DNA of 64,000 nucleotides from Synechococcus sp. Nb3U1 (lineage in GTDB: Bacteria > Cyanobacteriota > Cyanobacteriia > Thermostichales > Thermostichaceae): the NCBI RefSeq assembly GCF_021533835.1, contig NZ_JAKFYQ010000001.1, forward strand, positions 67,001-131,000. Reading direction: 5' to 3'. Below the pieces are notes generated by a model, which did not search any database, was not told where the DNA came from, and saw only the letters and a list, made by a program, of their open reading frames with translations. Positions 17,813 to 27,782 of this stretch are shown piece after piece (the stretch's first letter is position 1; every line of letters begins with the position of its first letter). The position numbers were made by a program, and so were the translations under genes.

Positions 17813-19495
17813 TCAAGCTTCCGTTTCGAGAAAGGCTTTCCAGAGTCGACTATATTCCGCTTCAAGTTGAGTTGTAAACTCTTTGGCTCGAGTTAGTGGT
17901 GAATTGAGCATTTTTAGTCTCAAGGTTCTCCGCAGCTCCTGAATGCGTTCCTTATCTTTCGATAAGCTTACGGCAATTTGAATATAATCCTCTATCGAAT
18001 CAGCAATCAAATCTGCAAGACCAAGCCGAGTTAGAATACTAACCCCAACGCGAGAACGATGGTCATTGCCCGTCAATGTAATTACAGGAACACCCATCCA
18101 CAAGGCTTCGTGCGTGGAAGTGGTTCCGTTGTATGGAAAGGGATCCAGTACGATATCTAAATGTTGGTAACAGGCCAAATGGTCGCGATACAGGGGTTGA
18201 AAATCAAGGAACCGAATGCGACTTTCTTCAATGCCATTTTCTGTGAAGCGCTCTAAAAAAGCAGATCGAACATCTGGATTTTGAAAGTGTTTATATTTTA
18301 GATGCAACTCACTGTTTTCGATGCTCTGTAATATTGACGACCATACTCTAATAACTTCAGGAGTTATTTTCGCTTGTAATGTAAAACAACCAAATGTGAT
18401 ATGAGAATTAGATTCGCAAGGAGCACCTGCGATCTCAGGAGACTCTTCCTCTGGTTGGTAACAGAGAAATCCTTGCGGGATGCGAATCAATTTTTCTATG
18501 TGATAAGCTTCTGTCATTCCAACCGGATCAGCCCATTCATCAGTAATTCGATAATCAATCGTTCTCAGTCCTGTCGTTGCTGGATAGGCAAGCCAGCTCA
18601 TTTGAATTGGCGCAGGCTTATAAGCAAAGGCTAATAGTTTATTATTGGATCCAGGCGCAGTATGACCAGTCACATCAACAAAAATATCGATCTTATCCTG
18701 ATAAACAATTTCCGCAATCTCTTTCTCCTCTAGAGAGCTAACATTCCTCCAGAAATCAACATAGGTTTTAAGTCGCTGGGCATAAGTATCTTCTTCAGGG
18801 TAAGTAGCGTAGATAACAATCTCAAATCGCTGGCGATCATGATTCTTTATTACTGGCTCAAAGAAAAAACTTACCGATTGTTTAAAAGTATCATGACAAA
18901 GATAGCCAATTCTAATTTTTTTGTCTAAATATCTAGAGCTTAACTGCGGAGATCTAAACAAAGTGACTGATTCAACTTGTCGATCCATCCACTCAAGATG
19001 CAGATCAAATATATCTTTACAGTTTAGCTTGTCACAAAAAAGACTATTTATTAACATTTGCTGAACAAGAAACTTATTTTTCGGATCAAGAGAACAGGCA
19101 TTCCTAGCGTAAGTAAATGATTCATCTGTAAGACCTAATAGCAAGTAAATTATTGATAGCATTTGATAGGAAATGATGTCCGGCTTATGAGATAAGATGC
19201 TAAGAAAGCTTTGAATTGCAAGCTTGTACTCTTTTTTCTCGAAAAAGAAAATTCCTATGTATCGAATGGCTCCTACTGCATGGGAATTAAGTTCGGTGCA
19301 TTTGATAAAATAACTTACAGCCTCCTCTTTGCTTCCCAGTTCCCAGGAAATTTGTCCTAATAAATACAAAATGTTCAAATCCTCTGGCCTTTTTGTGAGA
19401 ATTTCTAGACATAACCTCTTTGATTCTACATAATTTCCTTCGAGAAATAATTGACGCGCAAGATTGATGGAATCCGATAACTGTTTTTCTTCCAT
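17813..19495 (-). CDS. TPR plus OGT-like glycosyltransferase (GT41/SPINDLY family)
   Basis: 560 residues: TPR repeats in residues ~1-150, then the catalytic region of O-GlcNAc transferase homologues. Recognisable blocks are IRIGYLCHD, DIFVDVTGHT, APIQMSWLAYPATTGL, YRITDEWADP, TFGCFTLQAKIT, LDIVLDPFPYNGTTST and ALWMGVPVITL. Relatives transfer a sugar to Ser/Thr of proteins or to flagellin or pilin. The gene is visibly AT-rich (around 40% GC in sampled lines, versus well over 50% around it) and poorer in GGATCC, suggesting acquisition by transfer. Target unknown. Confidence 0.88.
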   Translation of the reverse strand: MEEKQLSDSINLARQLFLEGNYVESKRLCLEILTKRPEDLNILYLLGQISWELGSKEEAVSYFIKCTELNSHAVGAIRYIGIFFFEKKEYKLAIQSFLSILSHKPDIISYQMLSIIYLLLGLTDESFTYARNACSLDPKNKFLVQQMLINSLFCDKLNCKDIFDLHLEWMDRQVESVTLFRSPQLSSRYLDKKIRIGYLCHDTFKQSVSFFFEPVIKNHDRQRFEIVIYATYPEEDTYAQRLKTYVDFWRNVSSLEEKEIAEIVYQDKIDIFVDVTGHTAPGSNNKLLAFAYKPAPIQMSWLAYPATTGLRTIDYRITDEWADPVGMTEAYHIEKLIRIPQGFLCYQPEEESPEIAGAPCESNSHITFGCFTLQAKITPEVIRVWSSILQSIENSELHLKYKHFQNPDVRSAFLERFTENGIEESRIRFLDFQPLYRDHLACYQHLDIVLDPFPYNGTTSTHEALWMGVPVITLTGNDHRSRVGVSILTRLGLADLIADSIEDYIQIAVSLSKDKERIQELRRTLRLKMLNSPLTRAKEFTTQLEAEYSRLWKAFLETEA

Positions 19496-19567
19496 AAGTT
19501 CTTATCTCTTTTTAGTCGCTTCAGTTAGCGAGCTCTAAACCCAAACCTTTGTTTTTGAGATCTCTAG

Positions 19568-20206
19568 TTAGGTGCCTGAGCGCTCTCGTAATTCCGTCGG
19601 CAGATAGTTGCGTTCCCCCAAAACTTCCAGAAGTGGGCCGTACCGATCAAACTTGATCACGCTAAGGGAAGCAGCCAAAACCTCAATGCGGTCTCGATAG
19701 CGACCCAGATCAATGCCCAGTAGGCTGCATAGAATAACCCGAATCGTGGCTTTGTGGGAGACAATCAACACGTTGCCATCTGTAAATTTTTCCTCGATCT
19801 CCGCCATAACCGGCATGGCCCGATTGGCAATTTGTACAGCCGTTTCGCCACCTGTGGGTGAGTTCCAAGCGGGTTCAGTCATCCAACGCAAGTAGTCTTC
19901 GGTGTAGGAGTCTCGCACCTCCGCGTGGGTTTTGCCTTCCCATTCGCCATAGTGGATTTCCTGTAGTCCATCCCGCATTTGCATCTCTAGCCCCGTCTTC
20001 TCTGCTAGGGGTCTCAGGGTGGCTAGGGTACGCTTCATGGGGCTCACGTAGAGAGCTTGCCAAGGGATCCCTGCATAGGCTGTGGCAAAAGCTACCGCCA
20101 TCTGTTCCCCTTCTGGAGTCAGGTCAGGATCCAAAGCACCACAAAATCCGCCCGAACGGCTGTAGGGGGTTTCGCCGTGTCTGAGGAGATAGAGTCTCAG
20201 GCTCAT
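19568..20206 (-). CDS. Histidine phosphatase family protein (phosphoglycerate mutase-like)
   Basis: 212 residues of the branch-1 histidine phosphatase superfamily. RHGE at residues 9-12 holds the phosphorylated His, followed by LTPEGEQMA, the second Arg in SPMKRTLAT, the EIHYGEWEG block and the second catalytic His in IVSHKATIRVIL. Cofactor-independent sugar-phosphate or phosphoserine-type phosphatases and true mutases cannot be separated by eye; a 2-phosphoglycerate-type metabolic role is plausible. Upstream of the glycosyltransferase on the same strand with a 72-bp gap. Confidence 0.85.
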   Translation of the reverse strand: MSLRLYLLRHGETPYSRSGGFCGALDPDLTPEGEQMAVAFATAYAGIPWQALYVSPMKRTLATLRPLAEKTGLEMQMRDGLQEIHYGEWEGKTHAEVRDSYTEDYLRWMTEPAWNSPTGGETAVQIANRAMPVMAEIEEKFTDGNVLIVSHKATIRVILCSLLGIDLGRYRDRIEVLAASLSVIKFDRYGPLLEVLGERNYLPTELRERSGT

Positions 20207-20278
20207 GAGTATGCTCCGCTGTGGATCCCAGTTGATTTTTGATTTTCGTTACTATAACCCCCGAACCTTAAATTCTCC

Positions 20279-21247
20279 TTATCTCCAGTCAGGACGGTGA
20301 TTGGTGGTGGGAATGTAAATGCGGCTGCCTGCCCACTGCAATTTTTCTCGTAGGGTGCGAAAGTAGGAGAGATTTTCTTCTAGGATCATCAGCTTAGCCA
20401 CGCTAGGAGCCTGTTGGATCTCCACCCATTGGCCTGGGTTCACCGATTGGGCCAACACTCCATCCGTCCAAAGACGGGTCAACCCTTCCGCATCCGAAAG
20501 GGGCCAAATTTCAACTTTCGCTGAGCCGCCGATAACAATCGGACGACTGGACAAGCTGAGGGGACAAATGGGGGTAATGGTGATGACCTCCAGGGAGGGA
20601 TCAATAATCGGGCCATTGGCAGCCAAGGTATAGGATGTGGATCCCGTTGGCGTTGCCACCAACACCCCATCGCCATGGTACTGATCCAAAATCTCGCCAT
20701 TCACCTCAATTTCCATAATCGCGGCGGGCAGCCGTTCCCGGTTAATCGGCTTCAGGCACATCTCATTCAGGGCATAATACACCTGGCTGACGGGGCGCCC
20801 CTGTTGTTTTCCCTCGCCACGGGTGGCCAGCGGATCCCCTTGTCCCAGTTGCGGTTGTTCCAAAATTTGGGCTTGCAACATCATGCGCGGCTGCACAATA
20901 AAATCTCCAGCTTGGATGCGATCCCAGGGATCCTCCCGCAGTACCCGTTCCGACTGGGCCAGAAACCCTAACCTACCCCCAGATTTAATCGGCAAAATCG
21001 GGATCCCATGGGGTGCCAAGTAGCGGGCTGCCGCCAACACGGAGCCATCTCCCCCCAGCACCACTGCCAGATCGATCGGATCAGAAGTGGCTTCCAAAAA
21101 AACTGGGTAAGGATTGTGATGCAAACCTGTTGGAGCCGTCAACACCGTCACCCCACGATGGCGCAGCTGTTCGGCACACACCTGACAAGCGGCCTTGCTC
21201 TCCCGATCCCCCTCTTTGTAGGCGATGACCACCAAGCCCAAATCCAT
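20279..21247 (-). CDS. nadK: NAD kinase
   Basis: Phosphorylates NAD to NADP. The signature GGDG is at residues 65-68, with the NE motif in YALNEMCLKP, and the glycine-rich conserved region GDGVLVATPTGSTSY; the TPICPLSLSSRPIVI block follows. Length of 322 is at the upper range because of a Gln/Gly-rich insertion around residues 135-150. Cyanobacteria usually have two NAD kinases; this looks like the longer of the two types, but the subgroup is not determined. The 299 bp upstream to the kinase gene at 21547 hold no supported gene. Confidence 0.92.
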   Translation of the reverse strand: MDLGLVVIAYKEGDRESKAACQVCAEQLRHRGVTVLTAPTGLHHNPYPVFLEATSDPIDLAVVLGGDGSVLAAARYLAPHGIPILPIKSGGRLGFLAQSERVLREDPWDRIQAGDFIVQPRMMLQAQILEQPQLGQGDPLATRGEGKQQGRPVSQVYYALNEMCLKPINRERLPAAIMEIEVNGEILDQYHGDGVLVATPTGSTSYTLAANGPIIDPSLEVITITPICPLSLSSRPIVIGGSAKVEIWPLSDAEGLTRLWTDGVLAQSVNPGQWVEIQQAPSVAKLMILEENLSYFRTLREKLQWAGSRIYIPTTNHRPDWR

Positions 21248-21546
21248 TGTTCACCTCTTGCAGGGATCCCTGTGTCCCGAAGGGCACTTTGCTAATCATC
21301 CATCCCCAAGCCGGCAATTGCCCAGACCGAAAGGGATCCCCTACACAAAACCAGAAAACAATCCATTTGCCAGCGAGGAGGATCACCGCAACCCTCCATC
21401 CGCCGTCACCACCGATAACCCAGCATCTCTCTATAACTTGAGATGTGACTTGAGATGTCGGCAACTCCCAAAAGACGAGCCAACCCAGGATCCCTGAGTT
21501 CAGCCACCCGAATGGGCAAGACAGCTCCAGTAATTCGGTTTATTGT

Positions 21547-23985
21547 ATGGACATCCTCACCCAAACCGCCCCTCCTAAAGCGTCCAAACCCATGACCTCA
21601 GAGCTAACCAACTGCATTTTGGGCGATCGCTATCTACTGCAACAGGAGATTGGTGGCGGTGGCATGGGATCCGTCTTTCGGGCCTTGGACTTACAAAACA
21701 ACCGGCAAGAAGTCGCTGTAAAGGTCTTGTATGCTCCGATGATGGTGGGCCGAGGGGATTCTCAAACTGACTTGAACCGCCGTTTTGTCGAAGAGATCCG
21801 CGTCAGCTCTTTACTAGGACAGCACCCCCGCATCATCAAAGTTTTGGATCATGGCCAGCAGGGTGAGCAAGCCTATCTGGTCATGGAGTACCTGAAAGGG
21901 CAGGATCTGGCTAAGTGGATCCGATCCAAAGGGGCCTTACCGGTTCGACAAGCGATTCGGCTGGCCCTGCAAGCTTGTGAAGGTCTGTATTATGCCCATA
22001 CCTTTCAAACCCAATTGGATGGCCGGGAAATTCGGGGGGTGATTCACCGCGACATCAAACCCAGCAACCTGTTTATTGAGCAAATTCTCCAAAACGGCAA
22101 ACCCATCACCCAACTAAAAATCCTTGACTTTGGGGTAGCCAAAACCTTGGCGGATCAAACCCTCAGCCTTGGCACCCAAAAAGGAGGGGGGTTTATTGGT
22201 ACTGCCCGCTATGCCTCTCCCGAGCAAATGCGGGGTAAATCTTTGGATGCCCGCTCCGATATCTACTCCTTTGGGGTGGTGCTTTATGAAATGCTGACGG
22301 GATCCATGCCTTTTCAGTTGGAAACCGACTCTCTGCACAGTTGGATCCATGCCCATTGTTACGAAACTCCGATAGAAATCAACCCAAACACTACTTCCCA
22401 GGCAATTCCTCCTGCTTTAGCAGAAGTGGTGATGGATTGCCTCAAGAAAAACCCGGATGAACGGCCCCAAACCATGCGGGAGTTGGGAGAACGATTGTTG
22501 CAAGCCTATGACTTAACCGTAGTGACCCAAGTGTCTCCAAGTCAGGCCAGCACAGAAATACTTCCCACTGGGTCAACCACAACGCCTTCTCCCTCTAGTG
22601 GTTCTGAATGGCCACGCCGAACCTTGGGAAGAACAGGTAGAAGCACAGGCTCTACTGCAGGGGGATTCGAAGATATCCGCGATGAGGATCTGGATCTCAT
22701 TGAAGACGAACCCGTCTTCTCTCCTCCTACAGGGCCAGGGATCCCTTACTACATCACCGACCGGGAACTCTTACCCTCTGCTTCGCCTTCCCAGCCCTTG
22801 CCAGTAACAGAAGACTCCTCCGCATCACCTGACACCAAAAGAACTCCATCCACAGTTGTCCAAGCCGGTAGCAGCATTCCATCTCCCCCACCACCGCCCC
22901 CTGCTCCTCCCCCATCTGAACCTCCCCCCATCTCAGATAGCCCTCGCACCCATCGACTGCCTCAACCCGCAACCAAGACGGTTTTACAACCCTCGGGCAA
23001 CGGCCTGAAGTGGGTCATGGCAGGAGGATCCCTGGGCGTCGTGACGCTGTTGGCAGCCTTTTTCCTGTGGCCCCGTCCGGAGGTGATTGAGCCTGAGCCC
23101 ACCCCAACTCCTGTTCTCACACCCACTCCGACCGCAACACCTACCCCCCCACCTGAGACAACTCCAACACCCGAACCTACTCCCGAAATTACGCCGACCC
23201 CGACTCCAGCTCCAACGCCCACCCCAACACCCTTGGCAGAGTATTATCAGCGCCTGGATCTGTTGGCTAACGAAGCGGTGACCAACCGTAATTGTCAACC
23301 TGCTCTGGATTTCATTCAGCGGATTTTACAGGATTACCCGGATCAGCAAGCTCGACTGGAAGAGTATCGCCAGCAACTGGTTCCCCGTTGTACTCCGACC
23401 CCGCCCCCTTTACCTCAAACTCCGACTCCTACGCCTGTCGTAGCAACACCCACACCCGTTCCACCCCCTCCTCCCACCCCGACCCCAACACCAGTGCCAC
23501 CCACTCCAGTACCGCCCACTCCCCTTCCTCCCACCCCGACCCCAACACCCACTCCTATTCCCACATTTACCCCTCTTCTTCCCCCCACGCCTCCCTCGAC
23601 TCCAACGCCCGCTCCCACACCTGTTATCACACCTGTAACAACTCCCACCCCTGTGCCAGACCTAGCTCTGGGTGGACAATGGGTCTATGAGGGAGGATCT
23701 TTTGCCTGGCAGGGATCCACCTGTCGAGTCAATGCCACAAGTGGGGTACGAGAAACGGTATCTATCAGCCACAATGGAGGCCAGATCAGCATTACTTCCC
23801 CTAGCTTGCGAGAGCGTAGCGGCCAGTTCAGTAACAACCAATTTTCGGTAACTGGCAGAGCAGGAGGCGTTGGCACACCCAACATTACCTGGAGTGGTAC
23901 CGTCAGTGCAGATGGGCGCTCCATTCGAGGAACAGCCTCCTGTGGTAGCGCAAGCTTCCCGATTACTCTGACCCGGCAGGGCTAA
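21547..23985 (+). CDS. Membrane Ser/Thr protein kinase with Pro-Thr linkers
   Basis: Hanks-type kinase of 812 residues. Kinase domain about 25-320: GGGGMGSVF loop, Lys59 in VAVKV, HRDIKPSN with Asp169, DFG at 194-196, SPE in place of APE at 224-226, DIYSFGVVLYEML. Residues ~330-485 form a Pro/Ser-rich disordered linker, then one membrane helix (~487-508), then two TP-repeat stretches flanking a short helical segment (LLANEAVTNRNCQPALDFIQ), and a final beta-rich domain of ~90 residues with two Cys. This suggests a cytosolic kinase with an extracytoplasmic sensor. An internal ATG (residue 16) is an alternative start. Confidence 0.9.
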   Translation: MDILTQTAPPKASKPMTSELTNCILGDRYLLQQEIGGGGMGSVFRALDLQNNRQEVAVKVLYAPMMVGRGDSQTDLNRRFVEEIRVSSLLGQHPRIIKVLDHGQQGEQAYLVMEYLKGQDLAKWIRSKGALPVRQAIRLALQACEGLYYAHTFQTQLDGREIRGVIHRDIKPSNLFIEQILQNGKPITQLKILDFGVAKTLADQTLSLGTQKGGGFIGTARYASPEQMRGKSLDARSDIYSFGVVLYEMLTGSMPFQLETDSLHSWIHAHCYETPIEINPNTTSQAIPPALAEVVMDCLKKNPDERPQTMRELGERLLQAYDLTVVTQVSPSQASTEILPTGSTTTPSPSSGSEWPRRTLGRTGRSTGSTAGGFEDIRDEDLDLIEDEPVFSPPTGPGIPYYITDRELLPSASPSQPLPVTEDSSASPDTKRTPSTVVQAGSSIPSPPPPPPAPPPSEPPPISDSPRTHRLPQPATKTVLQPSGNGLKWVMAGGSLGVVTLLAAFFLWPRPEVIEPEPTPTPVLTPTPTATPTPPPETTPTPEPTPEITPTPTPAPTPTPTPLAEYYQRLDLLANEAVTNRNCQPALDFIQRILQDYPDQQARLEEYRQQLVPRCTPTPPPLPQTPTPTPVVATPTPVPPPPPTPTPTPVPPTPVPPTPLPPTPTPTPTPIPTFTPLLPPTPPSTPTPAPTPVITPVTTPTPVPDLALGGQWVYEGGSFAWQGSTCRVNATSGVRETVSISHNGGQISITSPSLRERSGQFSNNQFSVTGRAGGVGTPNITWSGTVSADGRSIRGTASCGSASFPITLTRQG

Positions 23986-24204
23986 ATTATCTTTATCTAG
24001 ATCATCTAGATTCATCACGTGGCATTCAGCTCCTAACGCTTGGAAATGGCTAGTCGCTGATTCGCCTGGCCTCCCAGGGCTTTTACCAGATGGCGACAGG
24101 CTCCAATAAAAAAGTCCAGGAGTAGGGATCCCGGGCTTTTCTGGATTACTGGTTCTCGTGAGGATCCCTATTTGTTGAAAGGCAACCAGGGATCCAGAGT
24201 GGAT

Positions 24205-24936
24205 TCAAATGCCGATGCCACCCCCTCGATCACCACCCCCACCCGCTTCACTGGGGGGCTTCTGCTGCTGTTGAGGACGAGGAGGAGGAGCAGCAAACGT
24301 TTCACTGACAACCTGAAGGGTGTAGGCACCCCGACCCGGGCTACCAGGGCCAGCCGCCGGAGAAGCATTTTGGGCCCAGTAGCTTTGCACCTGAAGCAGA
24401 TAGCACCGATCTTGACGGACTGGAATGGTCAGCTCAGAGGTGGTGAAGTTGCCAGGGGCAGCATCATCATTGACAAAAATGAGAGACCGATCCAAGGTGC
24501 GGTTGCTGTCGAAGCCGCCGATTTGCAACAACGGATCGAAGACAGGGCTGGTGAGGCGAATCGTTACTCCAGTTACATTGGCAGCGGAAGGGAAATAGAG
24601 GAAGCCCTCGGAAAAGAAGGTGAAGGTACCCGCCGGTGGAGGATTTGTCCGCGCATTTTGAAGATTGCCAGCACCATCAAAGTAGAACTCCAGCAGGCTG
24701 TTTGGCCCCAGGGATCCACTGCGGCTATCCCCCTGCCGTTGCAGACCAATAGAAGCGAAAAGCTGTGGGTTAAAGGCTTGCTGGCAAACATTAACTAAGG
24801 GTGGCGGAACTGTACCCCCTCCCCCTCCCCCACAACCAGCCAAAACCAATGTTGAAGCCAAAAGCCCAGAGAAGAACTGCCGCCCCTTTTGTGTCAGGGA
24901 TCCCTGTTGACCCCCAGAAACCTTAGATGTTGACAT
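24205..24936 (-). CDS. Predicted lipoprotein of unknown function
   Basis: About 243 residues. ATG 24936, preceded on the minus strand by GGAGGAG, gives a signal peptide with lipobox LVLAGC followed by a glycine run, so it is probably lipid-anchored. The mature part is beta-rich with the blocks GSLGPNSLLEFYFDGAG, FDPLLQIGG and LIFVNDDAAPGN, resembling bacterial pre-peptidase-type (PPC) domains that bind calcium or polysaccharide; that match is by eye only. The tail is Pro/Gln/Gly-rich. It converges with the kinase gene; the 219-bp gap between them holds no gene I can support. Confidence 0.65.
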   Translation of the reverse strand: MSTSKVSGGQQGSLTQKGRQFFSGLLASTLVLAGCGGGGGGTVPPPLVNVCQQAFNPQLFASIGLQRQGDSRSGSLGPNSLLEFYFDGAGNLQNARTNPPPAGTFTFFSEGFLYFPSAANVTGVTIRLTSPVFDPLLQIGGFDSNRTLDRSLIFVNDDAAPGNFTTSELTIPVRQDRCYLLQVQSYWAQNASPAAGPGSPGRGAYTLQVVSETFAAPPPRPQQQQKPPSEAGGGGDRGGGIGI

Positions 24937-25042
24937 AAGCACTCCTCCAGACAATTGATGATTCGATTCGCACCTCCAGAATACGATGAACTTAGAGCTC
25001 CAGGACAAGCATGAAGATCATTGACAATTTTCACCAGAGTCC

Positions 25043-26188
25043 TCATCTTTCTGACCCCAAAGAGTCTAATTTTTGGCTATGGAAGGTTTGGCGAATTTGG
25101 CGGCGAGAGAGCTGGCGATGCCGAGGAGGGATTTTTTTGTCACTGCCACTACCGTATCCAGGTTCCTGATGGCCTTGTACAGATCCTGGTATGGAGCCTG
25201 ATCCCCGATGTTGGAATTCTTGAGCTTCTTGCAAAAGTTGTAGATACAGTGAATACCGTTCCCATTGTGGATCCCGAACCCTACAGCCCGGCTCTTGATC
25301 GTGCAAACAATCTCGAAACTGACAGTTACCAACTCGCTCTCTCACCTCTGGGAAGCATTGAATTAACTCCACCCCCTTGCGCTGCGGGATCCCTTCTAGG
25401 GCATTAAAGCCTGGAGAATCGGCGATCCAGCCCCCCTCCGGCAGCGGAAACAGCTCCACATGACGGGTGGTATGACGACCCTGACGCAACCGCCCAGAAA
25501 CAGCCTGAGTTGCCAACTGAGCATCCGGCAACACCTCATTCAGCAGACTGGATTTACCCACCCCAGAAGGGCCCATCACCACCGAGATGTGCTGCCGACA
25601 CCTATCCAACAGCGCCAGGATCCCTAGTCGAGTCCGGGCACTGACCAGCAAGGGAGCATATCCCCAACTCTGCAACCGATTTATCCAAAACACAGCCACA
25701 GAGGGATCCACACCATCGGCTTTGTTGAGAATCACCTGCACTCGTAACTGGCTAGCTTCCGCCTGTACCAGCAAACGATTAATTAGGTGGGGATCGGGAT
25801 CAGGCTCCGCTAGAGCCACCACCACCAAGGCTTGGGTCAAGTTAGCAATAGCCGGTCGATGCAGCTGAGTCCGTCGCGGCAGGATCGACTCGATCACCCC
25901 TCGTTCTGGCCAGAGATCCGAAGCACTTGGGGGCAGGCTTACCTCCACCCAGTCCCCCACCATCACCTGCTGCCCAGTTTTTTTTAATTTGGCCCGACGG
26001 GTACAGAGAATTTCCACAGGGATGGGCTTTTGGGCTGGAAGATGGGCTTGGATCTCGGGGAAAAACCCAGCCAGAGCTGGATCAAGCCACACTCGATAAA
26101 AATTGGCCTGCGCCGCTCGTACCCAACCGATGTACGTGTTGTCGGCGGAAACCTCACCCTCCGAGTGAACAGGTGTTGGAAAGTTCAT
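25043..26188 (-). CDS. rsgA: Small ribosomal subunit biogenesis GTPase
   Basis: Circularly permuted GTPase that assists late 30S maturation. An OB-fold (~1-105) precedes G4 NKADGVD, then G1 GPSGVGKSS and G3 DSPGF, followed by the zinc site CQFRDCLHDQEPGC. The last ~65 residues are Gly/Ser/basic, low in complexity, and longer than the compact ending of the family, but keep a basic RHRQLSRRQ segment seen in cyanobacterial homologues. Its ATG overlaps the stop of the tusA-like gene (ATGA), showing translational coupling. Confidence 0.93.
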   Translation of the reverse strand: MNFPTPVHSEGEVSADNTYIGWVRAAQANFYRVWLDPALAGFFPEIQAHLPAQKPIPVEILCTRRAKLKKTGQQVMVGDWVEVSLPPSASDLWPERGVIESILPRRTQLHRPAIANLTQALVVVALAEPDPDPHLINRLLVQAEASQLRVQVILNKADGVDPSVAVFWINRLQSWGYAPLLVSARTRLGILALLDRCRQHISVVMGPSGVGKSSLLNEVLPDAQLATQAVSGRLRQGRHTTRHVELFPLPEGGWIADSPGFNALEGIPQRKGVELIQCFPEVRERVGNCQFRDCLHDQEPGCRVRDPQWERYSLYLQLLQEAQEFQHRGSGSIPGSVQGHQEPGYGSGSDKKIPPRHRQLSRRQIRQTFHSQKLDSLGSER

Positions 26189-26481
26189 GCAGACTCAGGG
26201 GTGCCTCGACGTACCCAGAGAATGTGATGCCCTTCCGGGGCTGCCTGTTGCTTCTCAATCTGATGTCCAGCCATGGCCAAGCTACTGGGCACCTGCTCTA
26301 GGGGTTCCCCGGCATCCAACCAGAGTTCTAGCAGCTCCCCCACAGCCATCCGTTCCAGCCGCAGCTTCGCCCGCACATAATTCAATGGGCAAGGGATCCC
26401 TCGTTGATCGAGGACAAGCTTGACCGCTGGAGAAGATTCAAACCCAGTCTCTGAAGTCACTCTGAAGTCATTCCTCCTCAC
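26185..26481 (-). CDS. TusA/SirA-family sulfurtransferase-like protein
   Basis: 98 residues with the family core [15 protein letters not shown], in which Cys of the CPxP-like site (CPL here) is the sulfur carrier, followed by the [21 protein letters not shown] region. TusA relays sulfur for tRNA thiolation and cofactor synthesis in characterised bacteria. The start is a GTG at 26481 overlapping the dnaJ end by 14 bp; a GTG at 26460 is possible. Between dnaJ and rsgA, all three overlap, which implies one mRNA. Confidence 0.85.
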   Translation of the reverse strand: MRRNDFRVTSETGFESSPAVKLVLDQRGIPCPLNYVRAKLRLERMAVGELLELWLDAGEPLEQVPSSLAMAGHQIEKQQAAPEGHHILWVRRGTPESA

Positions 26482-27652
26482 GCTCCCGGTTACCGGGCAT
26501 TTGGGCGAGCCCCCGCAGCAGGCCCCCTAAGAAGCCATCCCGCTTGTTGATACGTTCTCCATGCAACTCCGCCAAGCGCATCAGCAGATCTCGCTCTTCT
26601 GAGCTAATGCGGGTTGGGATCTCCACCACCAGAGTGAGCTGGTGATCGCCACGGGCCACCGAGTTGCCAATCCGAGGTACCCCCTTACCCTCCAGCGTGA
26701 GTACCGTACCCGGTTGAGAGCCGGCTGGAATGGTCAACTCCACTTCTTCCTCTAGGCCCGCTTTCGAGTCTACGGTGGGTACTGAGACCTTTGCCCCCAA
26801 AATGGCTTGCAAATAGCTCACCCGCACTTCCGAAAGAATGGTCAGGCCATCCCGCTGGAAATCGGGATCTGCCTCCGTAAACAGGTAAACGTACAGATCC
26901 CCAGGTGGGCCACCCCGCCGACCGGCGTCACCTTCTCCAGAAACCCGTAAGCGGGTGCCGCTATCCACCCCGGCAGGGATATTGATGCGCAGTTTCTTGG
27001 TGGTTTGGGCCAAGCCTTCGCCATTGCAGTTGTAGCAGGCTTCTTCCACGACTTGGCCAGAACCAGAACAGGTGGGGCAAACCGAAACTTGGGTAAAGCT
27101 GCCGAAGGGGGTACGAGTTGCCCGGCGCACTTGGCCGCCGCCGCCACAGGTTGAACAGGTTTTCACATCTGTGCCGGGCTTAGCGCCACTGCCCCCGCAG
27201 ACGGGACAGGTTTCCAGGTGGCTGATGCGAATTTGCTTTTCTCCGCCGAAGATGGCCTCGAGAAACTCCAATTTCAGGTCAAAGCGCAGATCATCCCCAC
27301 GCACCGGCCCATTGCGGCTGCGGGCATAACCAGTACCTGCCCCCGAAAAGTTGGTGAAGAAGCTCTCGAAAATATCGGCAAAGCCACCCATGCCGGCAAA
27401 ATCTTGGAAACCACTCGCTCCGGCAGCAGCGCCCCCTAAGCCGGCCTCACCGAAGCGGTCGTAACGGGCTTTCAGCTCGTTGTCGGAGAGCACTTCATAG
27501 GCGCGGTTGATCTCCTTAAAGCGATCTTCAGCACCGGGCTCTTTATTGACATCTGGGTGATACTTACGGGCCAACCGTCGGTAGGCTCGCTTGATATCTT
27601 CTTTGGAGCTATCGCGGCCAACCCCTAGGATTTCGTAGTAGTCACGAGCCAT
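26468..27652 (-). CDS. dnaJ: Chaperone DnaJ (type I Hsp40)
   Basis: Full-length DnaJ of 394 residues: J domain with HPD at 32-34, Gly/Phe-rich linker (~70-115), four CxxCxGxG zinc repeats ([32 protein letters not shown]) and the two client-binding beta domains. It stimulates the DnaK ATPase. Located 130 bp downstream of dnaK on the same strand, and overlapping the tusA-like gene at its 3' end. Confidence 0.96.
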   Translation of the reverse strand: MARDYYEILGVGRDSSKEDIKRAYRRLARKYHPDVNKEPGAEDRFKEINRAYEVLSDNELKARYDRFGEAGLGGAAAGASGFQDFAGMGGFADIFESFFTNFSGAGTGYARSRNGPVRGDDLRFDLKLEFLEAIFGGEKQIRISHLETCPVCGGSGAKPGTDVKTCSTCGGGGQVRRATRTPFGSFTQVSVCPTCSGSGQVVEEACYNCNGEGLAQTTKKLRINIPAGVDSGTRLRVSGEGDAGRRGGPPGDLYVYLFTEADPDFQRDGLTILSEVRVSYLQAILGAKVSVPTVDSKAGLEEEVELTIPAGSQPGTVLTLEGKGVPRIGNSVARGDHQLTLVVEIPTRISSEERDLLMRLAELHGERINKRDGFLGGLLRGLAQMPGNREREEE

Positions 27653-27782
27653 AGAAGCGCTTCAGAGGGATAAAGATCAAATACACTCAACAACACAACT
27701 TGGCAGGCAGCGCAACAGCCCTCTTGCCGGAACAAGCCCGCAAGCGATGGAACAGGGGTGCATCTTCTCTCGGGGATAACCT

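Noticed and set aside
23087-23690. Several open frames opposite and alongside the TP-rich part of the kinase gene
   Set aside because: Repetitive CCN/ACN codons keep all frames open; the products are Pro/His/Ser or Gly/Val repeats only.
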